This document shows positions 1 through 9,200 of a stretch of 20,881 nt of DNA, piece after piece; the first letter of the stretch is position 1; each line of letters begins with the position of its first letter. The DNA is taken from positions 1 to 20,881 of the IMG/VR virus record IMGVR_UViG_3300032194_000244. One strand, 5' to 3'. The stretch comes from a virus. The notes beneath the pieces are model-generated. The model ran no database searches, had not been told where the DNA came from, and saw only the letters and a list, made by a program, of their open reading frames with translations. The position numbers and the translations under genes are program-made.

Positions 1-454
1 GAGTTACACCACCAATATAATCTCCATGTGGAGAAACAAACGTTGTCGGAAGATGCTTCTCTTCATCAAAATCAATGTAAAGCACACAACTAAATCCAAG
101 AGATCCGTGGTTATGTACTCCATGGAGTTGATTGTTATCTAACTTCTCAAACCATGCTCCATTGACTGTCCAATCAACACTTGCCAATTCTGGAATTAGA
201 TTTGAAACTTCATCAAAGAATTTTTGTCCAGTTGGTGTAATAATACTCAGCATATTCTGTAGATACTGAGGACTGCTATTGAACTTTAAGTTTGCTTGAA
301 AATCTGTATAGAGATTATCCCCATCTCTACCATCTTTATTAATTTCTTCAATAAAAGAATTTGTATACTGCGAAAGTGCGTATGTCTTATTCAAGGTATC
401 CCAATCCTCAATCGAATATTTTCCGATTGGTATTTGAAAAATGTTTGTAATCAT
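1..454 (-). CDS. Second 2OG-Fe(II) oxygenase-like protein, 3' end missing
   Basis: The minus strand is open from ATG at 452-454 to the left edge, giving 151 residues and no stop, so the C-terminus lies outside the window. The protein begins MITNIFQIPIGKYSIEDW and has AWFEKLDNNQLHGVHNHGSL at residues 100-119, followed by GFSCVLYIDFDEEKHLP and TTFVSPHGD. The HGVHNHG motif (H111, H114, H116) on a strand followed by 'xxVLYIDFD' is the pattern I associate with phage 2OG-Fe(II) oxygenase-like or related double-stranded beta-helix proteins common in cyanophages. The distal histidine and the arginine would lie beyond the edge, so catalytic competence cannot be judged. The start is 2 bases after the previous stop, with a weak GAAGA upstream. 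A non-enzymatic cupin-like protein is the main alternative. Confidence 0.68.
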   Translation of the reverse strand, partial: MITNIFQIPIGKYSIEDWDTLNKTYALSQYTNSFIEEINKDGRDGDNLYTDFQANLKFNSSPQYLQNMLSIITPTGQKFFDEVSNLIPELASVDWTVNGAWFEKLDNNQLHGVHNHGSLGFSCVLYIDFDEEKHLPTTFVSPHGDYIGGVT

Positions 455-456
455 AA

Positions 457-1173
457 TTATCTTCGCTGCAATCTAAATTTGTCCGATTTTATATCAAAGA
501 AAAATACCTGTGTCAATCTTGAGTTTTCTAATGTGGTTCCAAAATACTTGGTTGCAGAATGATATTGTTTTGCGTTAAAAATAACACATCTGTTAAAAAC
601 ATTTTCACAATAATCAACCATTTCCCATTGATCAAAATCAGAAGCTTCTTCTGGTTTGTATCTTACTGGGTTTAATCTTGGTTCTACAGATAAACTGGTT
701 CTTTTATTTTTAAAAAATCCAGTCCCAGTTCCTTCTGGGGGATCTGGTGTTAAGTATACCACAGCAGCGAACGTATTAATCTCGTCTGCATGAATCCACA
801 TCTTTGACTTTTCACTGCATGATTGAAAGCAACCATTTGAAATACCGTAAAACAGATTTGGGTATATATCTGTTCCTTTAACACGGGCTTTCATTTCTGA
901 AAAATCAAATTCCATTTCTTCCAAAGGTATTTCTCTATCAAGTGCTGAGGAGAAAGCCCACATGGTTGGATCTATGGAACGTTCCATATGACGTTCCATT
1001 CTCGATTTATTCTCAATGAGATTTTCTAAAGATGCTTTGGTTCTAGTCCCAGGATAAGATTCAAATCCATTATCCTTTTTTCTAGTTCCAGGTTGGTTTT
1101 CTGTTTTAAATTTAGACAAAGCAAGTTCTCTGATCCCATGAGGATCATCATACCAATTATCAACTATGATCAT
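457..1173 (-). CDS. 2OG-Fe(II) oxygenase-like protein, DUF6445 type (238 residues)
   Basis: A cytoplasmic protein with the features of a 2-oxoglutarate and iron dependent oxygenase. WIHADE supplies the HxD motif (H128, D130), YHSATKYF the distal iron-binding histidine (H205), and SRLTQVFFF the arginine (R219) that would bind 2-oxoglutarate. Between them, AAVVYLTPDPPEGTGTGFF forms the expected core strands. The N-terminus (VDNWYDDPHGIRELAL, then ESYPGTRT) matches the DUF6445-like group, whose members open with a 'DDFxxDPxxxRxxAL...YPGxR' pattern. The substrate is unknown; members of the fold hydroxylate proteins, nucleobases or small molecules. It follows the chaperone-like gene by 15 bases without a clear Shine-Dalgarno sequence and ends 2 bases before the next gene. 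Fold confidence is good; the DUF6445 label is from memory. Confidence 0.75.
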   Translation of the reverse strand: MIIVDNWYDDPHGIRELALSKFKTENQPGTRKKDNGFESYPGTRTKASLENLIENKSRMERHMERSIDPTMWAFSSALDREIPLEEMEFDFSEMKARVKGTDIYPNLFYGISNGCFQSCSEKSKMWIHADEINTFAAVVYLTPDPPEGTGTGFFKNKRTSLSVEPRLNPVRYKPEEASDFDQWEMVDYCENVFNRCVIFNAKQYHSATKYFGTTLENSRLTQVFFFDIKSDKFRLQRR

Positions 1174-1188
1174 AATGTAGTAAGATTA

Positions 1189-1509
1189 TTATTCTGGTTT
1201 TGGATACTTATCTTTGATCTCTTGGATTTTTTCTCTCCAACCATCAAGACCCAAGTTGAAAATCATATCCAGTTGCTCGTGATATTCTGGATATTCACCA
1301 ATTCTTAGGTTCTGATATTCTAATTTTTTCCATTCCGCAGTCATCTCTGCAAGTTTTGCATGAACATCTGCATCTGCGGGTTGTGGATGAGTATTATCCT
1401 CATACCACGTAATTTCATCATTCTCGTCTACCGAGAACATTGCTCCATCTGGATACATTTCATGTAGGGCATCCGCAAGATCTGGGGGTGGTGTAGTTCT
1501 TCTGATCAT
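1189..1509 (-). CDS. Probable tail or tail-fibre assembly chaperone (106 residues)
   Basis: A small acidic protein. Its C-terminal part (residues ~70-105: RIGEYPEYHEQLDMIF, then WREKIQEIKDKYPKP) carries the pattern 'YPxxxEQLDM...I..IKDKYPK', which I know from small phage proteins encoded beside tail fibres and often annotated as tail or fibre assembly chaperones. The N-terminal half (TPPPDLADALHEMYPDGAMF, then ITWYEDN) has no named domain. Such proteins are not usually part of the virion but help fibres fold or trimerise. Placement directly after six fibre-like genes supports that. The start at 1509 has GAG eight bases upstream and a perfect TATAAATA box at 1533-1540, implying a leader of only about 17 bases. 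The gene is certain; the chaperone role is moderately supported. Confidence 0.7.
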   Translation of the reverse strand: MIRRTTPPPDLADALHEMYPDGAMFSVDENDEITWYEDNTHPQPADADVHAKLAEMTAEWKKLEYQNLRIGEYPEYHEQLDMIFNLGLDGWREKIQEIKDKYPKPE

Positions 1510-1532
1510 TTTTTCTCAGTGTTCCAGCGTAT

Positions 1533-1540
1533 TATTTATA
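1533..1540 (-). promoter_or_regulatory. T4-type late promoter box TATAAATA
   Basis: On the minus strand this is a perfect TATAAATA, the T4 late promoter -10 element. It lies 5 bases after the paralogue C stop and 23 bases before the ATG of the chaperone-like gene. The expected start of transcription is near 1526. It would drive the chaperone-like gene and the two oxygenase genes. Confidence 0.72.
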
Positions 1541-1544
1541 TTGA

Positions 1545-2099
1545 TTATGGTCTAAGTGTTTCCCAAATTGTTGCTGAACAGATAGTGGTTTCATGGTTAT
1601 CTTGTCCCCAAGAACCCTGTGTTCTGTTTTGGTAGAAATTATAATTACCACCACTAGAACTTCTGCAAGCAGGATTGAAGTATGTGTAAGATGTTGTATT
1701 AGCAATACAATGATAGAGTAGATACCATGTGGATGGTGTAGAGTTTTCATTTCTATCATACCATGCAGCGGCATATCCCATCCATCTATTATTGTTTGTG
1801 GAATTTCTGCCTTGCTCACCTCCAGTTGTGACTAGACCTCCATTTCTATGGATTAACCAAACGTTGTCTTGGTGCAATTCTCCGCAAATCATAAACTCAA
1901 CAATAAGTCTACTAGAAGATGCAGTTGGGGTAATACCGACTGTGAGATCTCTAAGTGGAGTTCCATTTCCACTATTTGGTGAAGCAATAGAATTCTTGCG
2001 GTCAGTCATCACAGTTTGTACTTGGATGACTGGACCAGTATTAGTCAGGATATTTTTTCCGTTTGTTGTCTGAATTGTGTTTGTTTTAATTAGTGACAT
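1545..2099 (-). CDS. Small fibre/tip-like protein, paralogue C (184 residues)
   Basis: Third of the triplet, starting 5 bases after paralogue B ends. It opens MSLIKTNTIQTTNGKNIL and keeps the family pattern: TGPVIQV, PNSGNGTPLRDLTVGITP, GELHQDN, then CRSSSGGNYNFYQNRT and a final ETTICSATIWE strand. The N-terminal third is close to paralogue A (PNSGGGT versus PNSGNGT), while the middle contains several aromatic residues (RWMGYAAAWY, WYLLYH) that could contact a carbohydrate receptor; that is speculation. No Shine-Dalgarno-like sequence is visible in the 20 bases before the ATG, unlike A and B, so reinitiation after paralogue B is likely. The TAA stop at 1545-1547 is followed within 5 bases by a TATAAATA promoter for the next gene. 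Confidence 0.75.
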   Translation of the reverse strand: MSLIKTNTIQTTNGKNILTNTGPVIQVQTVMTDRKNSIASPNSGNGTPLRDLTVGITPTASSSRLIVEFMICGELHQDNVWLIHRNGGLVTTGGEQGRNSTNNNRWMGYAAAWYDRNENSTPSTWYLLYHCIANTTSYTYFNPACRSSSGGNYNFYQNRTQGSWGQDNHETTICSATIWETLRP

Positions 2100-2104
2100 G
2101 ATTA

Positions 2105-2677
2105 TTATGCTTGAGTGATCTCATATGCGACCATGGATGAATATCCAATCTCATAACTATTTTGTCCATTATTACCAGAACCAAGGGTTCTATTCAAACG
2201 TAATGTGTGATTGGATCCTCCAGCAGATCTAACACCAGGAGTAAATCTAACTTGAGAATGAGTATCTGCTCTCCAAACACCTTGTAAGAAGTAAACTCTT
2301 GGAGTTGAGTTGTTATCACCGCCAGTGTAATCTCCAGCGACCATACCTTGGTGTCTGGGGTTATAATTATCTGCTCGGTTTTCTGTTTGTCCATAACCCA
2401 AGCTTCTAGTTCTTCCGTAGTCACGCAAGATAGTCATAACATTATCATGATGAACTTCGCAGAAAAGTTCTGCTTGAACAACAATAATATTATTTGGATG
2501 TTTGGGGGTAATTGTTATATTTAAAGAAGTAATTGGTTGAAAAATATATCTATTCTGAGAACTCCAGCTACTTCTAGCATCTGTTCTTGCGTGAATTACC
2601 TGAACAACATTTCCAGTATTATCTAGAAGTCTTTTATTGCTGATATTTGTAATGGCATTTACTTTAAGCGTGCTCAT
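2105..2677 (-). CDS. Small fibre/tip-like protein, paralogue B (190 residues)
   Basis: Second of the triplet. I place the start at 2677 (MSTLKVNAITNISNKRLL) and not at an in-frame ATG six codons upstream. At 2677 the ATG overlaps the previous stop as ATGA, GGGAG stands 10 bases upstream, and the MSTLK opening lines up with both paralogues. Shared features are TGNVVQV, LNITITPKHPNNIIVV, a CEVHHDN segment like GELHQDN in paralogue C, and a C-terminal NRTLGSGNNGQNSYEI nearly identical to paralogue A. The middle (about residues 85-150) differs most and has a longer insertion rich in Gly, Asn and Arg, as expected for a surface that varies. Translation is probably coupled to paralogue A through the overlapping stop and start. 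Confidence 0.75.
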   Translation of the reverse strand: MSTLKVNAITNISNKRLLDNTGNVVQVIHARTDARSSWSSQNRYIFQPITSLNITITPKHPNNIIVVQAELFCEVHHDNVMTILRDYGRTRSLGYGQTENRADNYNPRHQGMVAGDYTGGDNNSTPRVYFLQGVWRADTHSQVRFTPGVRSAGGSNHTLRLNRTLGSGNNGQNSYEIGYSSMVAYEITQA

Positions 2678-3222
2678 GCTGCAATCTCCCAACAAACTCC
2701 AGATGATACGGTAATTTCATATGCGTTTTGACCATTATTACCACTAGACCAACATCTATTCATTCTGAAGGTTCTATTAGCACTGTTAGAACTTCTAACC
2801 GCTGGTCTATAAGATCTTGATGATGTTGAACCAGCAGTTCCAGACCAGAAAATTGTAGTATTCTGTGGTGTAGAACTGTTGTTTCTATCATAGACTGATA
2901 CAGCAGCACCAGACCATCTGCTATTACTGTTAGCATTCTTTCCAGTGGATAGCAATGAATTATTCTGGTGAACAGTAAATACTGCGTTTTCATTGTTAAA
3001 CTCGCCATTAATCATCCACTTACAAATAATAATGTTACTACTGTGTCTTGGGGTGATAGTCAAATTTAACTGTGTAATTCTAGTTCCACCGCCAGAGTTT
3101 GGCGCTGAAAATGATGCTCTAGTGTCAGTTCTTACTGTTACACATTGAACAATGGATCCAGTGGATGCTAGGAGAATCCTACCATCCACTGCTTGAACCT
3201 CATTACATTTGATAGTGCTCAT
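2674..3222 (-). CDS. Small fibre/tip-like protein, paralogue A (182 residues)
   Basis: First of three tandem related proteins. It begins MSTIKCNEVQAVDGRIL, shares TGSIVQ and NLTITPRHSSNIII with its neighbours, and ends with NRCWSSGNNGQNAYEI and a short beta strand. The layout (an MSxxKxNxIQ head, an 'ITPxxxSxxI' strand, a variable middle, an NR...E(I/T) tail) is one I recognise from short tail-fibre or receptor-binding proteins of marine phages. No enzyme motif is visible. The gene follows the giant fibre by 40 bases. An AATAAATA box (3247-3254) lies just upstream, and a GGAG (3235-3238) lies 12 bases before the start, so a separate late transcript is likely. Its stop codon overlaps the next start as ATGA. 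The virion role is inferred from family resemblance and context. Confidence 0.75.
   Translation of the reverse strand: MSTIKCNEVQAVDGRILLASTGSIVQCVTVRTDTRASFSAPNSGGGTRITQLNLTITPRHSSNIIICKWMINGEFNNENAVFTVHQNNSLLSTGKNANSNSRWSGAAVSVYDRNNSSTPQNTTIFWSGTAGSTSSRSYRPAVRSSNSANRTFRMNRCWSSGNNGQNAYEITVSSGVCWEIAA
2687..2692 (-). promoter_or_regulatory. Ribosome-binding site deciding the start of paralogue B
   Basis: The minus strand reads GGGAGATTGCAGC directly before ATG at 2677. This site lies downstream of an alternative ATG at 2695 and so favours the shorter start, which also forms the ATGA overlap with paralogue A. Confidence 0.55.
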
Positions 3223-3246
3223 TACTATTAATTACTCCGTATTGAC

Positions 3247-3254
3247 TATTTATT
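3247..3254 (-). promoter_or_regulatory. Late promoter candidate AATAAATA upstream of the paralogue triplet
   Basis: AATAAATA on the minus strand differs from the T4 late box only at the first base. It lies in the 40-base gap after the giant fibre gene, 24 bases before the ATG of paralogue A. Transcription would start near 3240 and the leader would just include the GGAG at 3235-3238. Confidence 0.6.
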
Positions 3255-3262
3255 AAAGATTA

Positions 3263-6200
3263 TCAAAGAACTGTCCAGGTAGCGCCACTGCCAATGTATA
3301 TAGTGCGTCCGCTGTTAATTGTGAGTGGACCATAACTACATGCATTCATTGATGTTGGAATTGTCATGTTCTCATTAATTGATTGTCTGTTGGCTTTGAC
3401 AACACCATAACTATCCAACCACTGACGATCATTATTTGCATAAAGAACGTTGTTGTTGTTATTGGAATTATTACCAAGGGATCCATTTCCAAATGATGAA
3501 GAATATGTTCTGAATTGTTTTGCGTAAACATTACCAGTGCTAGCATCGATGTTACCACCAGCAACCATGTTATTGTTTGTGAGATCCCAATATGCAGGCC
3601 ATCTGCCGTTAGCAACAACTGACCATGCACCAGTGCTTGCGTTTGTAGCACCACAGAGAACATAAAGTCTGTTGCCGTTAACGTGGATGTAACCAGTTCT
3701 GTGGTTGGTATCTCTAAATGTGATGGTTGGAGCGGATCCAGCCATCATGATACCGTCACTGTTACCAGTTAGTCTTGCAACACCAGCAGTCAGGGTTCCT
3801 GTGTTAGAACCACCAAGATACAAGTTACCACTGTTATCAATGTATCCAACGTTGCTTCCACCTCTTCTAAATCTTACAACCTCGGTGCTGTTTGAACCAG
3901 CGTTAATATACCATCTGTTTGAGTGATACTCAAGTTTACCCCATCCACTACCAGCGTTACCACTCCAAGTAGATGTGCTATTTTGCCTAATTCTGGTAGA
4001 ATTACCTGTCATTGTAATGCTTCCAGTCAAGGAAACGTTTCTTGCACTAGCAATATCACCAGAACCAAGTGTTAGTTTTGTTCCGAAGATAGCACCAGCA
4101 CCATTAACTCTAAACGTTTCGGAATCATTACCTCTAATTCTTAGAGCGTATGAAGCACCAGATCCAACGTCAATTAGAACACCATATTCATTTGCACTGC
4201 CATTATATTTGTCAACTTTTAGACCCCAATCATTGTTGTTAGATGCTCTGATTGTAACAGTAGCGTCATTAGATGCATTATTATTTCCACCATCAAATAC
4301 CGCCTCTGGAGAATTAACGCGACCAGTAAATGTTACTGTGTTTGAATTATAAGGATATTGGAATACTACAGTGTTGTTTCCATTATCTTTTCTGTAGAAT
4401 GCAATATTGTCGTTAATTTCGCCAGAAGCAAAAGCAGGTGAACCATCACCATTGTATGAAACACCACCACCATAAGATCCTGACTGACCTACGTATAGGT
4501 AACCAGTTCCTTGGTTGTTACCGTATGCTTCAAAACCAGCTCTGTTAGAATCGTTTGTTAAGACACGAACAAATCTAGTAGAACCAGTAGCAGTAGAACC
4601 AACAGTCAGGTTACCAGTCATGGTATCGCCCGACTTCAGGACGTTCAGTGAAGCAGCACCAGTTAGAGATGCTGTAATGTTGTTAGCAGCGAAGTTACCG
4701 CTGCTATTTCTGATTACAGCAGTTCCGTTTGCAACACCACCGTTGTAAGATCCACCAGATAGTCCAACCTCAAAAGTAACATTACCTTCGTTCCAAACAA
4801 CGTTGTTGTTTAGTGTGAGACTATCTGGACCAAAAGCATTGATATTCAGTGCTCCCTGTCCATCGTTTCCAGTTGATCCACCACCAGTAGCAACCAGCGA
4901 AACATCATATACATTATCATTACCACTAGATCTGAACAAGATCTCTGGAGAACCAGATACACCAGAAGCACCAAGTGTTAGTGCCGCTTGACCACCACTA
5001 CCAGTCAGTGATGCCAACTCATAAGTTGTCAAAGTTGCTGGTGTGAAATCATCAAATGGAACGTTAATTGAAGCTGTTCCAATTCTGATAGCACCAGAAG
5101 CACCAAATCCACCGTTATCAAGTCTTACTCTTAAGATGGTAAAGTGTTCAGTAGGATCTGCATTGGTGTTATCTGTAATTACATCGAGGATGTATACTGT
5201 TCCAACACCTTGCGAATCGCTATCATATAGGTTGACTGTTTCGTTGACTTGGAATGGGAAAGTATTTAAGATTTGACCAGAAACATAAACATCAAAGATG
5301 GAGTTTCCTGTGTAGTTCTTAACGCTTAGTGTTTCATAAATGTGAGTGTTGTCAAACAACTCTGGCATATGAGAAGCACCAATTTTTCCAAAATTGATGT
5401 TTCTAGCATTTTGATACCAAGTTCCTTGTCTACCATCTAGGATGTCTGCGTCTAGATTAGATCCAGCGCCATGATTAGCAGCAGACCAAATAACTTTCCA
5501 GTCAGACCATGTAGCAACACCTGCGCCAGATCCACGTATCCAAAGGTTATTTTTATCAGTGAATGCTAATTGCCTTACACCACCACCAGTATCATCATTA
5601 GATTCGCCAAACTGACGGAAAGTAATAACACCATGATATCCACTATCTGGATCATCTGGTCTATATGGATCTGTTAGACCATCGGATAGATTTGTCTTCC
5701 ATGCAGATGTGATACCTTCGTTGAAAGTATTTGGCAGACCACTGTTTCCAGAGTTAAGTGTCTGGGTGTTTAAACGAATTGTGTTACCAGACTGACCACT
5801 GATAGAGATATTGAATGTGCCACTACCAAGTTTTGCAGGTCCAATACTAGAATCGATGAAGTATTGTCCGTCAAGATAGTAGTTACCATGCTGACCATCT
5901 AGTTTGTCAGCGTCAAAGTTTGAATCTGGTCCCTGGTCAATGTAAACACCACCACCAGAAACAAATCTAAACTGACCAATTCTTCCAGTTGCTGTGTCAG
6001 ACTTGAGGAAGCGAACAATACCAGCATTACCATATGGATCAGCATCTAGAGTTTTATCATCAACTCTTCTGATGTCCATTCCAATAATACCACTGTTCTT
6101 GACCGAATTAGCAACCTTTGCTGCAAGAACTAATCCGTTGCCAGTGCCAAGAATAGTTGGGTTTGGAGAAATAGTATAGTCATCAGTAAAGTTTGTTCCA

Positions 6201-9200
6201 CCGTCTGTTACAATAACACTGGTAATACCACCATTGGTAACAACGATATTGGCAAAACAATCTGTTCCAACTCCACCAGAAGAAACGTCAACACCAAAAT
6301 ATTCACCATCAGTGTATCCATTACCAGGGTTAGCAATTACAATTCTATCGATGTAATTGATTTTTACATTTGAAGCATCAAATACAAGAGGAGATTCTGG
6401 TCTAGTAAATTCAATAACTGCTCCAGAAGGAACACTAGTCTGAATAGGTGTACTTAAAGTGATTGTAGCTTCACCTTCAGATACGACAATCTGAGAAATC
6501 GTAGTATCTTCTGCAAAATAAGATCCAACTAATCCATGTCCAACCAGTAGTTGACTGTCGGCATTGAAAACTAACTGTTGTGATGGAGTATTTGAAGCAG
6601 AAATCGTCTTCAAGAAGTAACGATTTTCTAGTGCTTTGATAGTTTGTGTTACTGGTTTGTAGGTTTGATCACCAGCAAGGAATGTGAACGAAGATGCTGC
6701 TCCATCACCGAGCAAGGTCGTGGACATTTTACCAGGACCAGTGATGTTATTAACAGCAACTGATGTTGTGGATAGAGAAACCCAGTTAGTATCTAAACCT
6801 GCTGAAGTATTGACAACACGTAAAACATTTACTAGATTTGGTGTTGGAGCATGATCTTCAATTGCATCAGTATCTTCAATCTTGATATTGTTTACAATAT
6901 CTGCATAAACACGAGATTCAATAAGTGCGTTTGCAGAAGCAGTTGTTCCACCAGCACCAGGAGCACTGAAGCTAATTGATGGTGCGGTTGTGTATCCTTG
7001 ACCACCTACATATCCACCATTCTCTGTAATTGTGATCAGAATTACCTTTCCATCAGCAATAGTTGCTGTTGCAGTTGCTGCAGTTCCACTAGGAGGAGCT
7101 GCAATGCTTACTGTTGGAGCAGAGGTGTATCCAGAACCACCATCAACAATTTGGATTTCATAAACAATACCTTCAACATAATCAGTAACCTGTTGAATAC
7201 CTCCACTGACATCACCAGTGACAAGTTCTCCGTTATTGAATACAAGAGTGCCATCAACATTAATTCCAAGATATGAACTTGTTAGATCATTCTCTAGAAT
7301 GAATGATGTATTAGTATCTCCTTGAATTGCAATATCACCAGCAAGTGGACCCTCTAGAGCAAGTCTTTCTGCTTCATCAGCAACTGTGAAGATGCTGAAT
7401 GGTCTTAGTGCTGGGATCTGGTCTAGAGAAATCTTACCACTATCGGTAAGTTCAACCAGTGCTCTAGGAACTGCACTAGTTGAATATGGTTTGTTTAGAT
7501 ATGGACCAAGATTGTTTCCGATGTAATCCTTGACTGCCTTCTGGGTTGAAATCAGCGAGTTGCTAGCAAATGCTCCACCAAGGTCATTAGCAGCAGAGAA
7601 ACCAGTAACAACAACGTCACCACCTTTCAGTTTGAGGAATTCAACCTCAGAGATCGAAACCGTTCCAGTAAAGGTAATGTTACCAGTTCTGTTTTCAATC
7701 TTTGCGAACGTTCCAACCTTAAAGTCTCCAAGTTCGTCGGTTCCAGAAACATAAACACGACCATAGTTTTCAGAAACTTGTTCGTATCCATCAATCTTAG
7801 TTCCGCCGTTTTCTGGTAGAGCATTATAGTCTGTTCCAGAACCAGCATATTCCCAAGTGTGGGAAGAAGAGTTAACAATAGATGGTCTGTGAAGTTTGAC
7901 TACCTGCCCAACCATCGTGGCATCGTCTACGTTCAGAACTGGAGTTTGTGTTGCCTTATCCTGAATGAGGATAGGAGCGTTCAATGAAAGAGATGCTGTG
8001 AAAGGAGGACCAACTGTAACTTGAGAAACGCTATCAACGAAATACTCAATATTTGAATCTTGGTTTTCAAAGTCTTCAAATTTTACAACATAGTGCTCAA
8101 GAGGTTCTCTTCCGAGACCACCAACACGAAGAATTGTACTACCATTTGGAGTAATATTTGTGCTTACAACAGTTCCTTGGTCAAAAGAATAACACTCTTC
8201 TCTATAACCAGTTGCTCTTAGCGCATAGATACCGAAGTTAGTAGCGGAGTTGGTAATAGAAGCATATCCACCCGATTCTGCAACAACACCATCTTTAGCA
8301 AATAGAACGAAGACCGAAACCAACTGGGTGTATCCATCGTTTACGATCTTATATCCAGTTCCGTTGAACGAAACGATGGTAAACTGTGCAGCAACCATGG
8401 ATTTACCCTGGTTGGGAGTTTCTGCATTACCGTTGGCATCTAGACCTGGGAATGGGCAGTTTGGTTGCTTAACCTTACTACCGTCGATTTCACAACCGCC
8501 GCCACCTTTAAAGGAAATAACGGAAGCGTTTTGAATATATGGAGATGCTTCAATAATAGGAAGATCCATATATGTTGATAAGATGTTGACACGTTTTACG
8601 TCAGCATCATACATCGTAAGTTCAGGAACGTTCTCGATGGAATCTGTATTATAGAGAGTTCCGTAAGTCTTTGCTGGTGGAACTCCACCAGCAAGAATAT
8701 CATCTAGAGTTGTAAATGATGTTGTGATCGTTGAAACAACGTCAGCACAGGTTGGTGTAGTAGTATCTTCTGTGACAGTTGAATCTGTATACAGAGGTAA
8801 GATAGAATACAGTGGTTCGTATACTGGTTCTGAGTATGCACCAGTTCCAGTGTGCCAGTTTCTTACTGCAAGAATACAAAGATCTCTTACTTTCTCGAAG
8901 GCATATCTAGTAACTGGAAGTTCTGGTTGAGAAATGCCAGTGAGAACTCCTCCAGTGAAATATGCCTCGCCAGAAGTGACAATACCAGCGTTGCCACCTA
9001 GTGTCATGTCTCTTCTTAGAGACTGGAGTATATAACCAATGTCTCTCTTACAAACATTCTCTGCTACTACGTAATCTCCAAGGTTAACTGTTGGGAGATT
9101 ATTGAGGTTTCCATTGGTTACAGCGTCTGTAATGACACCAACTAAAGTATCAATTGCAGACTGAACATCAGAACAAGCAGTAGAACTAGTTCTAGAGACA

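Noticed and set aside
1532-1819. A 95-codon minus-strand frame overlapping the end of paralogue C.
   Set aside because: It overlaps paralogue C in another frame and runs over the late promoter. Paralogue C has clear family similarity.
2678-2695. An ATG six codons upstream of the chosen start of paralogue B.
   Set aside because: It would add MLGDCS, overlap the preceding gene by 22 bases and break alignment with the MS(T/L)xK starts of the paralogues. The ATGA overlap and GGGAG favour 2677.
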